Source: a bacterium BMS3Bbin02 (GTDB lineage: Bacteria > Actinomycetota > Acidimicrobiia > Spongiisociales > UBA5794). From it: a stretch of 23,388 nucleotides of DNA. A model generated the notes under the pieces. That model worked only from the letters and a program-made list of their open reading frames with translations. It did not search any database and was not told the DNA's origin. Where the stretch lies: positions 1 to 23,388 of the forward strand of contig BDTL01000117.1 in assembly GCA_002898115.1 (NCBI GenBank), in the 5' to 3' direction. Both the position numbers and the translations under genes were made by a program. This document shows positions 8,968 through 16,849 of this stretch, one piece after another; positions within the stretch are counted from its first letter, which is position 1, and every line of letters begins with the position of its first letter.

Positions 8968-9101
8968 TAGGTCTCCTTTCGGGAGGAAAAACCCGCGCCA
9001 CACCACGGTATGGGCATCGGGAGGAAACGAGGCAGACTGAGGGCGGGAGTGGCAGACGCGGTGCGGACCCCTGGCCTCATCACGCTTGGCTTCTCAGCCA
9101 C
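8967..9101 (-). CDS. Possible 44-codon leader ORF upstream of hpf
   Basis: A GTG at 9101 is preceded by AAGGAGG (9112-9106) with a 4-base gap; this strong ribosome-binding site begins directly after the comF stop and serves no other recognised gene. The frame runs 44 codons (starting VAEKPSVMRP, ending SSRKET) to a TAG at 8969-8967 whose last base is the first base of the hpf GTG (TAGTG). The peptide matches nothing I recognise and codon use is not strongly coding-like. Translation would pass through the hairpin that masks the hpf ribosome site, so a coupling leader is possible. It may also be chance. Confidence 0.4.
   Translation of the reverse strand: MAEKPSVMRPGVRTASATPALSLPRFLPMPIPWCGAGFSSRKET
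8972..8989 (-). promoter_or_regulatory. Hairpin enclosing the hpf ribosome-binding site
   Basis: On the minus strand TTTCCT (8989-8984) can pair with AGGAGA (8977-8972) across the loop CCCGAA, a 6-bp stem with one U-G pair. AGGAGA is the hpf Shine-Dalgarno sequence. A second copy of TTTCCTCCCGA lies at 9027-9017 and could compete for the same site. The stem is short and stability was not calculated. Confidence 0.4.
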
Positions 9102-9112
9102 GCCGCCTCCTT

Positions 9113-9769
9113 CTAATGACCGTCGCTGTGACGATCTCTCGCATTCATGATTTTAGCGGATGCGGTGGCTAATAGCGCACCGATGATGTGACTACCGTCC
9201 GCATGGACAGCGCTGTCGATTGTGAGACCCGTCGTGACCACATCATCCACCAGCACCGCCCCTGTCGGCACCGGTCGAATCGTACGAAACCGAACAGTCG
9301 CCCGAGCACCGGAACCCGCATGGCTCGGCCACCAAAGGCCCGGAGCGTACGCGAGCACAACCGGGAGTCCGGTGAGACGCCCAACGGCGTTTGCCAGTTC
9401 CACAGCCGGGTCGACGCCGTACCGCATGCGACGAAGTGTGGACCGAGGAAGCGGTACCAGGGTTTGTGTATCGACAGGTAACAGGGACGCCATTGCGCCG
9501 GCGATAAGGGCGGCATTGCGAACTGCACCGTGATACTTGAGCTGGTGGACGAGAACTCGCGCAGTCGCTTCGTGTCGGAACGCGGCTCGGGCGAGCACGC
9601 CTGCCGGGGTTATTCGGTCTGGTGCGACCTGCAACGATTGACGACACCCAAGACAAAGCGGACCAGAACCCCACACACCGCAGGCCGCACACATCGGGAT
9701 GTTCCACATAACGACACCGTATCGACTGGCCGCCCATGTAACTAGTGCCCTGGCGTATCCGGAAACCAC
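9113..9769 (-). CDS. comF: ComF-family phosphoribosyltransferase-like protein
   Basis: 218 residues. An N-terminal zinc finger has four Cys (27, 30, 39, 42, in two CxxC pairs). A phosphoribosyltransferase fold follows, with the PRPP-binding motif VLVDDVVTTG (172-181). Members are linked to DNA uptake in naturally competent bacteria, but in actinobacteria the gene is common without known competence and the substrate is unclear. The longest frame starts at GTG 9769 with no obvious Shine-Dalgarno. ATG 9709 (MWNIPMC) is an alternative, with TACGGT six bases upstream in the leaderless pattern. The gene is divergent from the FtsH-like gene and appears to head the hpf-secA direction of transcription. 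Confidence 0.85.
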   Translation of the reverse strand: MVSGYARALVTWAASRYGVVMWNIPMCAACGVWGSGPLCLGCRQSLQVAPDRITPAGVLARAAFRHEATARVLVHQLKYHGAVRNAALIAGAMASLLPVDTQTLVPLPRSTLRRMRYGVDPAVELANAVGRLTGLPVVLAYAPGLWWPSHAGSGARATVRFRTIRPVPTGAVLVDDVVTTGLTIDSAVHADGSHIIGALLATASAKIMNARDRHSDGH

Positions 9770-9781
9770 TACCAGAAACAG

Positions 9782-9810
9782 TTGGGATGCTACTCAGCGT
9801 GGTCTATGGT
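9782..9810 (+). promoter_or_regulatory. Candidate promoter for the FtsH-like gene
   Basis: TTGGGA (9782-9787), a 17-base spacer, then TATGGT (9805-9810). Each box matches 4 of 6 consensus bases. The transcript would have a short leader carrying AAGGAAGG just before GTG 9839. It lies in the 69-base divergent gap with comF. Confidence 0.35.
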
Positions 9811-9838
9811 GACTATGGGTAGTTGAAAGGAAGGCATC

Positions 9839-11716
9839 GTGACCTTTGATGTCGCAGCAGTACGGGAAAAGAACAGACAACGGCGCCTTGCGCGGCTTCT
9901 CGTTGTTCTTGCACCATTGGCAACGTGGGTGTGGGTCCGGCACGTCGTACGGGGCGACCCGATAAGTCCCGGTCTGCCGAATCTTGGACCCGACGCCATT
10001 CTCTGGGTACCTGGACTTGGCATCGTCCTGGTACTTGCGCTAGTCCTGATTCTCCCAATGAAGGGGAACGGAAAATCTCCACACACGATTTATCTTCCGG
10101 AACAGATCGACGTCAGTTTTGCTGACGTCAAAGGGCTGGGCAGCGTGAGCCGTGAGGTGCAGCACACGCTCGAAGTGTTTCTCAACCACAAGCGATTCCG
10201 TGAGGAAATGGGAGGGAACCCACGCAGAGGGGTGCTCTTCGAAGGACCTCCGGGTACAGGCAAGACTCACGTCGCGAAAGCGTTAGCAGCCGAAGCCGGC
10301 GTCCCGTTCCTCTACGTTTCATCAACCGCGTTCCAGTCTATGTGGTACGGCGCCACAGCCCGCAAGATCCGCAGCTACTTCCGCGACCTGCGCAAGATTG
10401 CCCGCGAGCACGGCGGGGCGATCGGATTCATCGAAGAGATCGATGCCATTGCGCTCAAGCGGGGCGCCATGGAAGGGTCGACTGCCAGGATCGAGGCCGC
10501 CGGCTCGACCATCGAGCGCAGTGCCATGTCGTCAGGCACCGGCGGTGTCGTAAACGAACTCTTGATACAGATGCAGTCCTTCGACGAGCCGACTCGCCGG
10601 GTCAGATTCAAGAACTGGTTCATTCGGCTGGCAAACGGCTACCTCCCCGCGCATCGACAGATCAAGGCCGCGACTCCGGGATTCGCCAATGTTCTGCTGA
10701 TCGGTGCGACCAACCGGGCGGACGCGCTCGACCCGGCGTTGCTCCGACCGGGCCGTTTCGACAGAATCCTCCACTTCGGGCTTCCCAACCAGATGGATCG
10801 CATGGAGCTCGTCGAGTACTTCATGTCTTCCCGATCCTACGTTGACGGCCTCGATGCACCGAACCGGATCAAGGCGACTGCAGCCCGCACGATGGGTTAC
10901 AGCCCGGCTGCTCTCGAAGGACTCTTCGACGAAGCACTCCTCGTGGCGTTGCGCGATGGCCGTAGGGAGTTTACGGAGAACGACCTCCACCAGGCCCAGA
11001 TGGAAGTCGAGATCGGCCTCCCGAACCCGACGCTCTACACGCCTGAGGACCGCGAAACGGTGGCGACACACGAGGCCGGGCATGCGACCATCGCCTACCT
11101 CGTCGGCAAGAATCGCCGCCTCGAGGTACTTTCGATCGTGAAACGCAAAGACAGTCTCGGTCTGCTCAGCCACCGAGACGTCGATGAACGACACGGCAAT
11201 ACCCGCTCGGAGATGGTCGCCAGCCTCCAGATAGCGCTCGGCGGAATGGTCGCTGAGGAAGAGTTCCTCCTGGAATCCGGTACCGGACCGTCAGGTGATC
11301 TCAAGGCAGCGACAACGACCGCATGCATGATGGTCGGCGTCTACGGCCTGGGAGAATCACTCGCATCGTTCCTTGCTGTCCCGGACTCCCCACTTGCCCC
11401 ATCCCTTGTCGCCCGAGTGCTCGACAACCCCGGCGCCAAGGCGGAGGTGGAGTCGATCCTGGCGGGCGCAAAAACACAAACCTCGGATCTCGTTCGAGAT
11501 CATCGTTACCTGGTTGAGGCTCTTCGCGACGCCCTGTTAGAACGCGAAGAACTCATCGGGGACGAGATTCTTGAGGTCCTCCGACTAGCTGAAACGAAGG
11601 CATTGAAGTCGGGTCGGGTCGTCGTACACCTTTCAGAGGATGGCGCCGATCTCGTTGAGCCCGGAAAGGACATCGACCTCTTCAAGGCACAAGCTCCGCG
11701 CGAGCAACCAACCTGA
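9839..11716 (+). CDS. FtsH-like membrane-anchored AAA metalloprotease, divergent
   Basis: 625 residues, GTG start with AAGGAAGG upstream. Two predicted membrane segments (about 18-36 and 53-73) flank a short outside loop, much smaller than a usual FtsH periplasmic domain. The AAA domain has Walker A GPPGTGKT (136-143), a pore-loop region SMWYG (167-171), sensor ATNR (290-293) and RPGRFDR arginine fingers (303-309). The peptidase domain has HEAGH (411-415) with a likely third zinc ligand Asp487. Two differences from FtsH stand out. Walker B reads FIEEID (197-202), with Glu in place of Asp before the catalytic Glu. Relative to FtsH from memory, there are extra residues at about 212-235 and at about 251-283 before sensor 1. 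Protease activity is plausible; reduced ATPase activity is possible. It is probably a paralogue rather than the housekeeping FtsH. Confidence 0.85.
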   Translation: MTFDVAAVREKNRQRRLARLLVVLAPLATWVWVRHVVRGDPISPGLPNLGPDAILWVPGLGIVLVLALVLILPMKGNGKSPHTIYLPEQIDVSFADVKGLGSVSREVQHTLEVFLNHKRFREEMGGNPRRGVLFEGPPGTGKTHVAKALAAEAGVPFLYVSSTAFQSMWYGATARKIRSYFRDLRKIAREHGGAIGFIEEIDAIALKRGAMEGSTARIEAAGSTIERSAMSSGTGGVVNELLIQMQSFDEPTRRVRFKNWFIRLANGYLPAHRQIKAATPGFANVLLIGATNRADALDPALLRPGRFDRILHFGLPNQMDRMELVEYFMSSRSYVDGLDAPNRIKATAARTMGYSPAALEGLFDEALLVALRDGRREFTENDLHQAQMEVEIGLPNPTLYTPEDRETVATHEAGHATIAYLVGKNRRLEVLSIVKRKDSLGLLSHRDVDERHGNTRSEMVASLQIALGGMVAEEEFLLESGTGPSGDLKAATTTACMMVGVYGLGESLASFLAVPDSPLAPSLVARVLDNPGAKAEVESILAGAKTQTSDLVRDHRYLVEALRDALLEREELIGDEILEVLRLAETKALKSGRVVVHLSEDGADLVEPGKDIDLFKAQAPREQPT

Positions 11717-11730
11717 TCATGTGCAAACGC

Positions 11731-11752
11731 CACCGACATTCGTGCGTCGATG
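11731..11752 (-). terminator. Weak stem-loop between convergent genes
   Basis: On the minus strand CATCGAC (11752-11746) pairs with GTCGGTG (11737-11731), 7 bp including one U-G pair, with an 8-base loop. GGCGTTTG follows, with only a short U-run. It would end the manB-trm112 transcript in the convergent gap with the FtsH-like gene. Confidence 0.3.
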
Positions 11753-11758
11753 CGCTTT

Positions 11759-11935
11759 CTACGACTCGGGCGGAACTGCCTCGTCCACCAGCATCACCGG
11801 GATCCCGTCACGGACGGGATAAGCGAGACCACAAGACCCACAGACAAGCGCCTTTCGCTCCTCATCCTCGACGAGGTCACCGTGACAAGCGGGACACTGC
11901 ATAATCGCCAACAGCTCTGGAGAGATCAGCGACAT
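11759..11935 (-). CDS. Trm112-family zinc-ribbon protein
   Basis: 58 residues with CPAC (14-17) and CGSC (32-35), then the typical LAYPVRDGIPVMLVDEA ending of the Trm112/UPF0434 family. In eukaryotes and archaea Trm112 activates methyltransferases of tRNA, rRNA and release factors; the bacterial role is not settled, and in actinobacteria the gene often follows manB. GAGGAGGTG, which is also the last codons of manB, serves as a strong ribosome-binding site, and the start lies 3 bases after the manB stop, so the two are probably translationally coupled. Confidence 0.92.
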   Translation of the reverse strand: MSLISPELLAIMQCPACHGDLVEDEERKALVCGSCGLAYPVRDGIPVMLVDEAVPPES

Positions 11936-11938
11936 CGG

Positions 11939-13276
11939 CTACACCTCCTCAGTCAGGATCTTGCCAACCCGTGCGACGAGTTCGTCTACCTCAACAGCCG
12001 TTGGTGCCTCCACGTTGAGGCGAAGCACCGGCTCAGTATTCGAAGGGCGCACGTTAAACCACCGATCACCCAAATCGACAGTCAACCCGTCGAGTCGGTC
12101 CTGTTCGGCGTCGCCAAACACCGCCGACACGGTCTCGATCGCAGCGGCCTTGTCCGACACGTCGTAGTTGATCTCACCGGACGGTGCGTAGGGCTCAAAC
12201 TCTCTACGAAGCTCGGAAAGCGGAACTCCGGCTTCCGACAAGACCTGAAGCAGGACAAGCATCGCCAGCATGCCGGAGTCTGCTCGAAAATTGTCTCTGA
12301 AGTAGTAGTGCCCGGAATGCTCACCACCGAAGACAGCACCGGACTCCTTCATCACCTGTTTGATGTATGAGTGACCGACCTTGGTGCGAATCGGTGTTCC
12401 CCCGGCCGCGATGATCGCCTCGGGCACCGCCTTCGAACAGATAAGGTTGTGAACGATCGATGCACCCGGATATCGGCGAAGAAACCATGTGGCGATAATT
12501 GCGGTGGTTGTGCTCCCGGGGAGCGGCACTCTCTGGTCATCGATAAAAAAAGCCCGGTCGGCATCGCCGTCGAAAGCAACACCGATGTCGGATGCCTCGT
12601 CCTTCATGAGGGCAACAAGATCGACCAGGTTCTCGGGGCGCAGCGGGTCAGCAGGGTGGTTCGGGAACGTGCCATCCGGGTCCAGGTAGAGTCCGATGAG
12701 ATCAGATTCGATACGGTCGAATACGCCGTGGAGCGCGACCCCGGCCATACCGTTGCCACCATCAGCAACAACCCGCAGAGGCTTGAATTGTCCCGCAGAG
12801 ACGATGGAGAAGAGGTGATCGACGTATCCGGGAAGAACGTCCACGGTTCGAGCATCGCCTCTCCGGCGCTCATCAAACGGCGGGTCCATCGCAATACTCT
12901 TGATCGTCAGCAAACCCGTATCAACACCAACCGGAGCCGCACCGGCGAGGCACATCTTGATTCCATTCCATTCGCCGGTGTTGTGCGAAGCGGTGATCAT
13001 CAACCCGGGAACCGACTCGGCTCCCGAGTAGTAGTAGACCATGTCGGTCGCCACCTCGCCGAGGTAATCCACCGCTACGCCGCGAGAGGTAATCCCGTCA
13101 ATTACACCGTCGCGAATGTCGGGAGATGATACGCGACAGTCGTGACCGACAGCGATACGGTCCACGCCGGCGAATTCTGCGAACCCGATACCGACAAGAC
13201 GACCCACCTCGGAGTTGATCTGGTCGGGAGCGACACCACGAATGTCATATGCCTTGAAGATTGAGTCGAAATCCAT
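11939..13276 (-). CDS. manB: Phosphomannomutase / phosphoglucomutase
   Basis: Interconverts hexose-6-phosphate and hexose-1-phosphate, feeding GDP-mannose or UDP-glucose for envelope glycans. 445 residues from ATG 13276. The catalytic phosphoserine is in TASHN (Ser97), the metal-binding loop is DGDADR (236-241), the sugar-specificity loop GEHSGH (318-323) and the phosphate-binding loop RPSNTEP (410-416). The GEHSGH loop fits dual mannose/glucose specificity. The longer frame to 13366 is rejected because the family begins at FDSIFKAYDIRG. TAGACT lies exactly 7 bases before this ATG, suggesting a leaderless transcript. The gene is coupled to the Trm112 gene downstream. Confidence 0.94.
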   Translation of the reverse strand: MDFDSIFKAYDIRGVAPDQINSEVGRLVGIGFAEFAGVDRIAVGHDCRVSSPDIRDGVIDGITSRGVAVDYLGEVATDMVYYYSGAESVPGLMITASHNTGEWNGIKMCLAGAAPVGVDTGLLTIKSIAMDPPFDERRRGDARTVDVLPGYVDHLFSIVSAGQFKPLRVVADGGNGMAGVALHGVFDRIESDLIGLYLDPDGTFPNHPADPLRPENLVDLVALMKDEASDIGVAFDGDADRAFFIDDQRVPLPGSTTTAIIATWFLRRYPGASIVHNLICSKAVPEAIIAAGGTPIRTKVGHSYIKQVMKESGAVFGGEHSGHYYFRDNFRADSGMLAMLVLLQVLSEAGVPLSELRREFEPYAPSGEINYDVSDKAAAIETVSAVFGDAEQDRLDGLTVDLGDRWFNVRPSNTEPVLRLNVEAPTAVEVDELVARVGKILTEEV

Positions 13277-13283
13277 GACCTTG

Positions 13284-13289
13284 AGTCTA
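13284..13289 (-). promoter_or_regulatory. Candidate -10 for leaderless manB transcript
   Basis: TAGACT (13289-13284) is 7 bases before the manB ATG, the spacing that would start RNA at or next to the start codon. No clear -35 element is visible. Confidence 0.4.
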
Positions 13290-13341
13290 GGCCTGTACGA
13301 TACCTCTTCATCGAACTCGATTGGGTGTCCCGGGCACAGAG

Positions 13342-13347
13342 TAGAAT
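13342..13347 (+). promoter_or_regulatory. Candidate -10 for leaderless glycosyltransferase transcript
   Basis: TAGAAT is 6 bases before ATG 13354, and no good Shine-Dalgarno exists upstream of that start. A weak TTGGGT lies 15 bases further upstream. Confidence 0.4.
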
Positions 13348-13353
13348 CGCCAC

Positions 13354-14070
13354 ATGCCCCAACCACCCTCTGTCTTTTCGATCGTCATCCCCATCCATAA
13401 CGAGGCCAACTTCCTGCCTCACGCACTGCCCGGGTTGCAGAACGAACTGGCGGATCTCGGGGTCCCGGTCGACATCAACCTCGTAGAGAACGGCTCAACG
13501 GACGGGACTGCCGAGACAGCCGAGGCGGAGGCCGTCGGGTTCCCCGAGGTGCGGGTATCGCGACTACCGGTGCCGGACTACGGCACCGCAATGTTCGAAG
13601 GATTCATGGAGGCGACCGGCACCTGGGTTGTCAACTTCGACATTGACTACACATCGGTATCGTTCCTGAAACGTGTGCTCGCCGAGGGAGGTGACGCAGA
13701 CGTCATCCTGGCGTCGAAACGAGCGCTCGGGTCTGACGATCGTCGCGGGTACATCAGACGGCTGGCGACGTTTGCTTTCAACACAGTGTTGCGAGTCCTG
13801 GTGAAGAGCTCGGTGTCCGACACACACGGCATAAAAGCCATCAGGCGGGATGTGATCCGGGAACTGGCGCCACGAGTGGTCTCTCGGAAGGACCTTTTCG
13901 ACACCGAGCTGGTTGTCCGGGCCGGCCACGCCGGTTACCGCATCGCAGAGTTTCCCATCGTTGTCGAGGAACAGCGCGAGGCCCGATCGAAACTGTGGAG
14001 AAGGATCCCTCGTACCCTCAAGGGGATCTGGCGAATTCGCAAACAGCTCAAATCTGAAGGTGTCCTGTAG
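13354..14070 (+). CDS. Glycosyltransferase family 2, polyprenyl-phosphate sugar synthase-like
   Basis: 238 residues of GT-A fold with VIPIHNEANF near the start, the nucleotide-sugar motif VENGSTDGT (44-52) and a DxD-type metal motif Asp96-Ile-Asp98. It has no membrane segment. The layout resembles dolichol-phosphate-mannose synthase-type enzymes that charge a polyprenyl phosphate. The neighbouring GtrA and GT-C-like genes support that reading. It is divergent from manB (77-base gap) and convergent with gtrA. Donor and acceptor cannot be told from sequence. Confidence 0.85.
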   Translation: MPQPPSVFSIVIPIHNEANFLPHALPGLQNELADLGVPVDINLVENGSTDGTAETAEAEAVGFPEVRVSRLPVPDYGTAMFEGFMEATGTWVVNFDIDYTSVSFLKRVLAEGGDADVILASKRALGSDDRRGYIRRLATFAFNTVLRVLVKSSVSDTHGIKAIRRDVIRELAPRVVSRKDLFDTELVVRAGHAGYRIAEFPIVVEEQREARSKLWRRIPRTLKGIWRIRKQLKSEGVL

Positions 14071-14071
14071 A

Positions 14072-14112
14072 AGCCGGCCGCATGTACCGGCTGGTATTGA
14101 GGACGGGTCCTC
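14072..14112. terminator. Two stem-loops between convergent genes
   Basis: AGCCGG (14072-14077) pairs with CCGGCT (14087-14092) over a 9-base loop. GAGGAC (14099-14104) pairs with GTCCTC (14107-14112), closing on a tight loop. They fill most of the 44-base gap between the glycosyltransferase and gtrA and could act in both directions, but no clear U-run follows on either strand. Confidence 0.4.
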
Positions 14113-14114
14113 GT

Positions 14115-14579
14115 TTACGAGACGGCTTCCGTGTCGAGGTTGTCCGAGTTGTTGTTGAGATCTGAGCCGAACACCAGATCGCGATACGCGGCGAACTTTG
14201 GAAGCAGAATTATCGCGGCGGCAACTACGAGAACGAGGTTTTCCCCGATTCGAGTTAGTTCGAAACGCCGGTCTGCGAATGCAATCATCTGGTCAGTAAT
14301 CATCAACGCAACAACGTTCACGCCAAAGAACTTGGCGGTCTCCTTGAGCGATCCGGTTGCCTCATCTGCGTCGAAGGTCCACTTGCGGTTAAGCACATAG
14401 GCGAGCGCGGTACCGATCGTGAATGCAATGACATTTGCGGGACGCAGCTCGACACCAAGGACTCGCAACACGTTGAAAACCGCGAAGTAGAACAGCGTGT
14501 TTCCGAGACCGATAAGCCCCATCTTGACGACCTGTCCCACGGCCTTCTTGTTGGCGAACGTTGCCAGGTAACGTTTCAT
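14115..14579 (-). CDS. GtrA-family membrane protein
   Basis: 154 residues with about four membrane helices and the family motif YVLNRKWTF after the second. GtrA proteins are thought to flip polyprenyl-phosphate-linked sugars across the membrane. I chose ATG 14579 because it overlaps the upstream stop as ATGA and gives a normal N-terminus; the frame extends to 14621 inside the upstream gene. Co-translation with the large GT-C-like protein and the nearby family 2 transferase suggests a lipid-linked sugar pathway. The C-terminal tail is hydrophilic and Asn/Asp-rich. Confidence 0.87.
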   Translation of the reverse strand: MKRYLATFANKKAVGQVVKMGLIGLGNTLFYFAVFNVLRVLGVELRPANVIAFTIGTALAYVLNRKWTFDADEATGSLKETAKFFGVNVVALMITDQMIAFADRRFELTRIGENLVLVVAAAIILLPKFAAYRDLVFGSDLNNNSDNLDTEAVS

Positions 14580-16777
14580 GCCTCTACCAACTCTTGATCC
14601 TCGCGTCGACGATACGCCCAAATGCCGAGTCCGAGGAATGTTGCAGCAGTAAGTCCCATTCCGACCTTTTCGGCAGGTGACCGCGAGAATTGAAGCACTA
14701 CATTCTCCTGGGTCGGCACAACGATCATGAGACTCGGTGACGCACGGTACGGACCATCCGCACCTTCGACTGTCCAGTTTGGGAAGTATGACGTCTTCAC
14801 GAGGTGTGGAACTCCGATGCCGTCAGTCTTGAAGCTCACCGAGTTGTCGTCCATCACAATGTCCGTGACCGTGACCGTCTGATCGATCGTCGTTGGCGGA
14901 GGCCAATCGCCAACAGTCGAAACCCGCTGCCACGACTCGGGCCCCTCTTTCACCATCCAACGATCGATGATTGACAGGTCGTCGTACCATTGGAGCGAAG
15001 CATCAACAAAGCTCTCGTCGCCGGCATAGACGACGGGTTCGAATTTCGCCGCATCAACAAGCTGGTTCTCCGGCAGTTTGAATATCGACCAGATCGGCGT
15101 CGCGGAAATCAGTTCTAGATCGAACTTGACAGCCTCCTCCTTGGCCTCGTCCGTCATCGCGATGTAGTAACTGACTCCGTACAACTCCAGGTGCTTGATG
15201 CCCCGTTCGAAGTCGAAGTTGCGGTAGATGAGACCACGCACCGGGTTCGACGGCTTCCAAGACACCTCGGCGGCGTTGAGGAAGTGGAACGGTGTTGTGA
15301 GTGACGACTCGAAGAACAGCCCTTCCATGGATGTGCGGCCGGGCGAGAAATACGGCAGAAGCATGAGGGCCATCGGTGTCCCATATTTGTTGAGCTCATC
15401 TGAGGCCGCCTCCCACATGATGCGCCCCTCGGGCAGTTGGTCGACCTGATCCAGCAACGCCTCCAGCTCCGGCCAGGCAGCCTTGCCCTCGTATCCGGTG
15501 TAATTCCAGCTTGCCCACCCGGGGGTGTCATGAATACCCGCGACACTGATGTTGAAAAGCAGGAGAACAGCCACCGCGCCGGCAACCAATTGGTTTTCTT
15601 CCCGTTCCGCAAACAGTCTCGAGAGACGCATCACGGCCAAACCGATGGCTATCCCCGCAAAAATGAAGAATCCGACGTACCAGAACGGCAAGAGCCGACC
15701 GTTGTAAATCTTCGACAGGCCCCAGTCGGGCAGCCATCGGTACGCGACAGCCGACACGGCAACCATGGTGATCGGTACCACGACGTTCTCGCGGCGGTAC
15801 ACCGACCAGGCCATGCCGAGCAGACCGAGGATGAAGATCGGAAAGAACTCGTTCGGCAGCGGCGTCGCAATCTGCTCATAGCCGCCATCGCCGATCAACC
15901 CCCGAACGGGACTCCAGTTCATGTCCGACGTCATTCCACTCGCCGTGAGCAGCAGCGGAACCGCCCAGAATGCTGCAATGCCGAAGCCGACCATCCAGGA
16001 CATCACCAACGGCCCCGCCGCCCGCTTTCTCAGCAACAACGGGAGCGATACAACCACAACCAGCGCCGTTGGAATAATATGAGACATTGCCAGGAGCGCT
16101 AACACGACGCCGGCTTTCGGAGAAAACCTACGACCCTCAGCCTGGTCGCGGATAACGATCCCCAGATAGACAAGGCTCAGCGAAAGGGCCCACGAGAACG
16201 AAAACTCTCCCGCCAGTGTCGACTTGATGTTGCCACCGAGAATCGAAAAACTCTCCATGAAGACGTACATCGATCCGGTGAACCCGGCAATGCCCGCAAC
16301 GATGCGGTGAAACCCCATTGAGCGCACAAAGAAGTAGCTCGCCGCGGGCATCGTGACAAGACCCATGATCGTAGCGAGCTTGAACGCAACCCCGTATGGC
16401 AACACCGCGTTGAGGATGACGGTGAGCATCGCGGGCAACGGGAAATAGAAAAAGAGCGCCGGGAACCCCGCGTACCAGGCCTGGCTCCATCCCTGGATCC
16501 TGAAGTTGCCTAGCAATGAGTCCTGCAGAATCTGTGGCAGGAGTACGTGGGCCCCCATGTCTCCACCGGTCGGCGTGTTGGCGATGAACAACGCGGGAAA
16601 CTGAAAGTCGATGCTGACCAGGGGAAATCCGTCGATAGCCCGGACCGAGCCGACGAATCCCGCCATGATGAAGAAGATAAGCAGTGTCGGTGTACCGACC
16701 GCGATCAGCACAAAGAGTCGATCTCGGTTGAGCCGGCGACGCGGCTGCCGTACCGCTTGGTGAGAGTTGTGGTCCAC
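14576..16777 (-). CDS. Large polytopic membrane protein, GT-C / YfhO-like
   Basis: 733 residues, GTG start. After a basic N-terminus there is one membrane helix and then an extracellular loop with GGDMGAH, in the place where GT-C glycosyltransferases carry an acidic catalytic motif. About ten further membrane helices follow up to about residue 420, then a large soluble, presumably extracellular domain (about 430-700) and a last C-terminal helix. This matches the bacterial membrane family described as 6-pyruvoyl-tetrahydropterin synthase-related or YfhO-like. A role in moving sugars from lipid carriers onto envelope polymers is inferred from architecture and from the coupled gtrA. TAATCT lies 7 bases before the GTG. 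Exact substrate unknown. Confidence 0.75.
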   Translation of the reverse strand: MDHNSHQAVRQPRRRLNRDRLFVLIAVGTPTLLIFFIMAGFVGSVRAIDGFPLVSIDFQFPALFIANTPTGGDMGAHVLLPQILQDSLLGNFRIQGWSQAWYAGFPALFFYFPLPAMLTVILNAVLPYGVAFKLATIMGLVTMPAASYFFVRSMGFHRIVAGIAGFTGSMYVFMESFSILGGNIKSTLAGEFSFSWALSLSLVYLGIVIRDQAEGRRFSPKAGVVLALLAMSHIIPTALVVVVSLPLLLRKRAAGPLVMSWMVGFGIAAFWAVPLLLTASGMTSDMNWSPVRGLIGDGGYEQIATPLPNEFFPIFILGLLGMAWSVYRRENVVVPITMVAVSAVAYRWLPDWGLSKIYNGRLLPFWYVGFFIFAGIAIGLAVMRLSRLFAEREENQLVAGAVAVLLLFNISVAGIHDTPGWASWNYTGYEGKAAWPELEALLDQVDQLPEGRIMWEAASDELNKYGTPMALMLLPYFSPGRTSMEGLFFESSLTTPFHFLNAAEVSWKPSNPVRGLIYRNFDFERGIKHLELYGVSYYIAMTDEAKEEAVKFDLELISATPIWSIFKLPENQLVDAAKFEPVVYAGDESFVDASLQWYDDLSIIDRWMVKEGPESWQRVSTVGDWPPPTTIDQTVTVTDIVMDDNSVSFKTDGIGVPHLVKTSYFPNWTVEGADGPYRASPSLMIVVPTQENVVLQFSRSPAEKVGMGLTAATFLGLGIWAYRRREDQELVEA

Positions 16778-16784
16778 AGTCAGG

Positions 16785-16790
16785 AGATTA
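16785..16790 (-). promoter_or_regulatory. Candidate -10 for leaderless membrane-protein transcript
   Basis: TAATCT (16790-16785) is 7 bases before GTG 16777 on the minus strand, and no Shine-Dalgarno is seen there. No -35 element is obvious. Confidence 0.4.
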
Positions 16791-16823
16791 GTGCTTCGTT
16801 CAGTTACATCTGAGATAGGCAGA

Positions 16824-16848
16824 CGGCGTTGCGCTGGCGGGGACGCCG
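16824..16848 (-). terminator. Stem-loop after the zinc-ribbon gene
   Basis: CGGCGT (16848-16843) and ACGCCG (16829-16824) form a 6-bp GC-rich stem with a 13-base loop, beginning one base after the stop codon. No U-run follows. It plausibly separates this unit from the membrane-protein gene. Confidence 0.35.
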
Positions 16849-16849
16849 C

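Noticed and set aside
9788..9838. Promoter for comF in the divergent gap
   Set aside because: A TAGCAT is present on the minus strand but no -35-like sequence lies at a sensible distance, so I did not list it.
13277..13366. N-terminal extension of manB
   Set aside because: It reaches past the divergent transferase start and precedes the conserved start FDSIFKAYDIRG; a leaderless promoter box fits ATG 13276.
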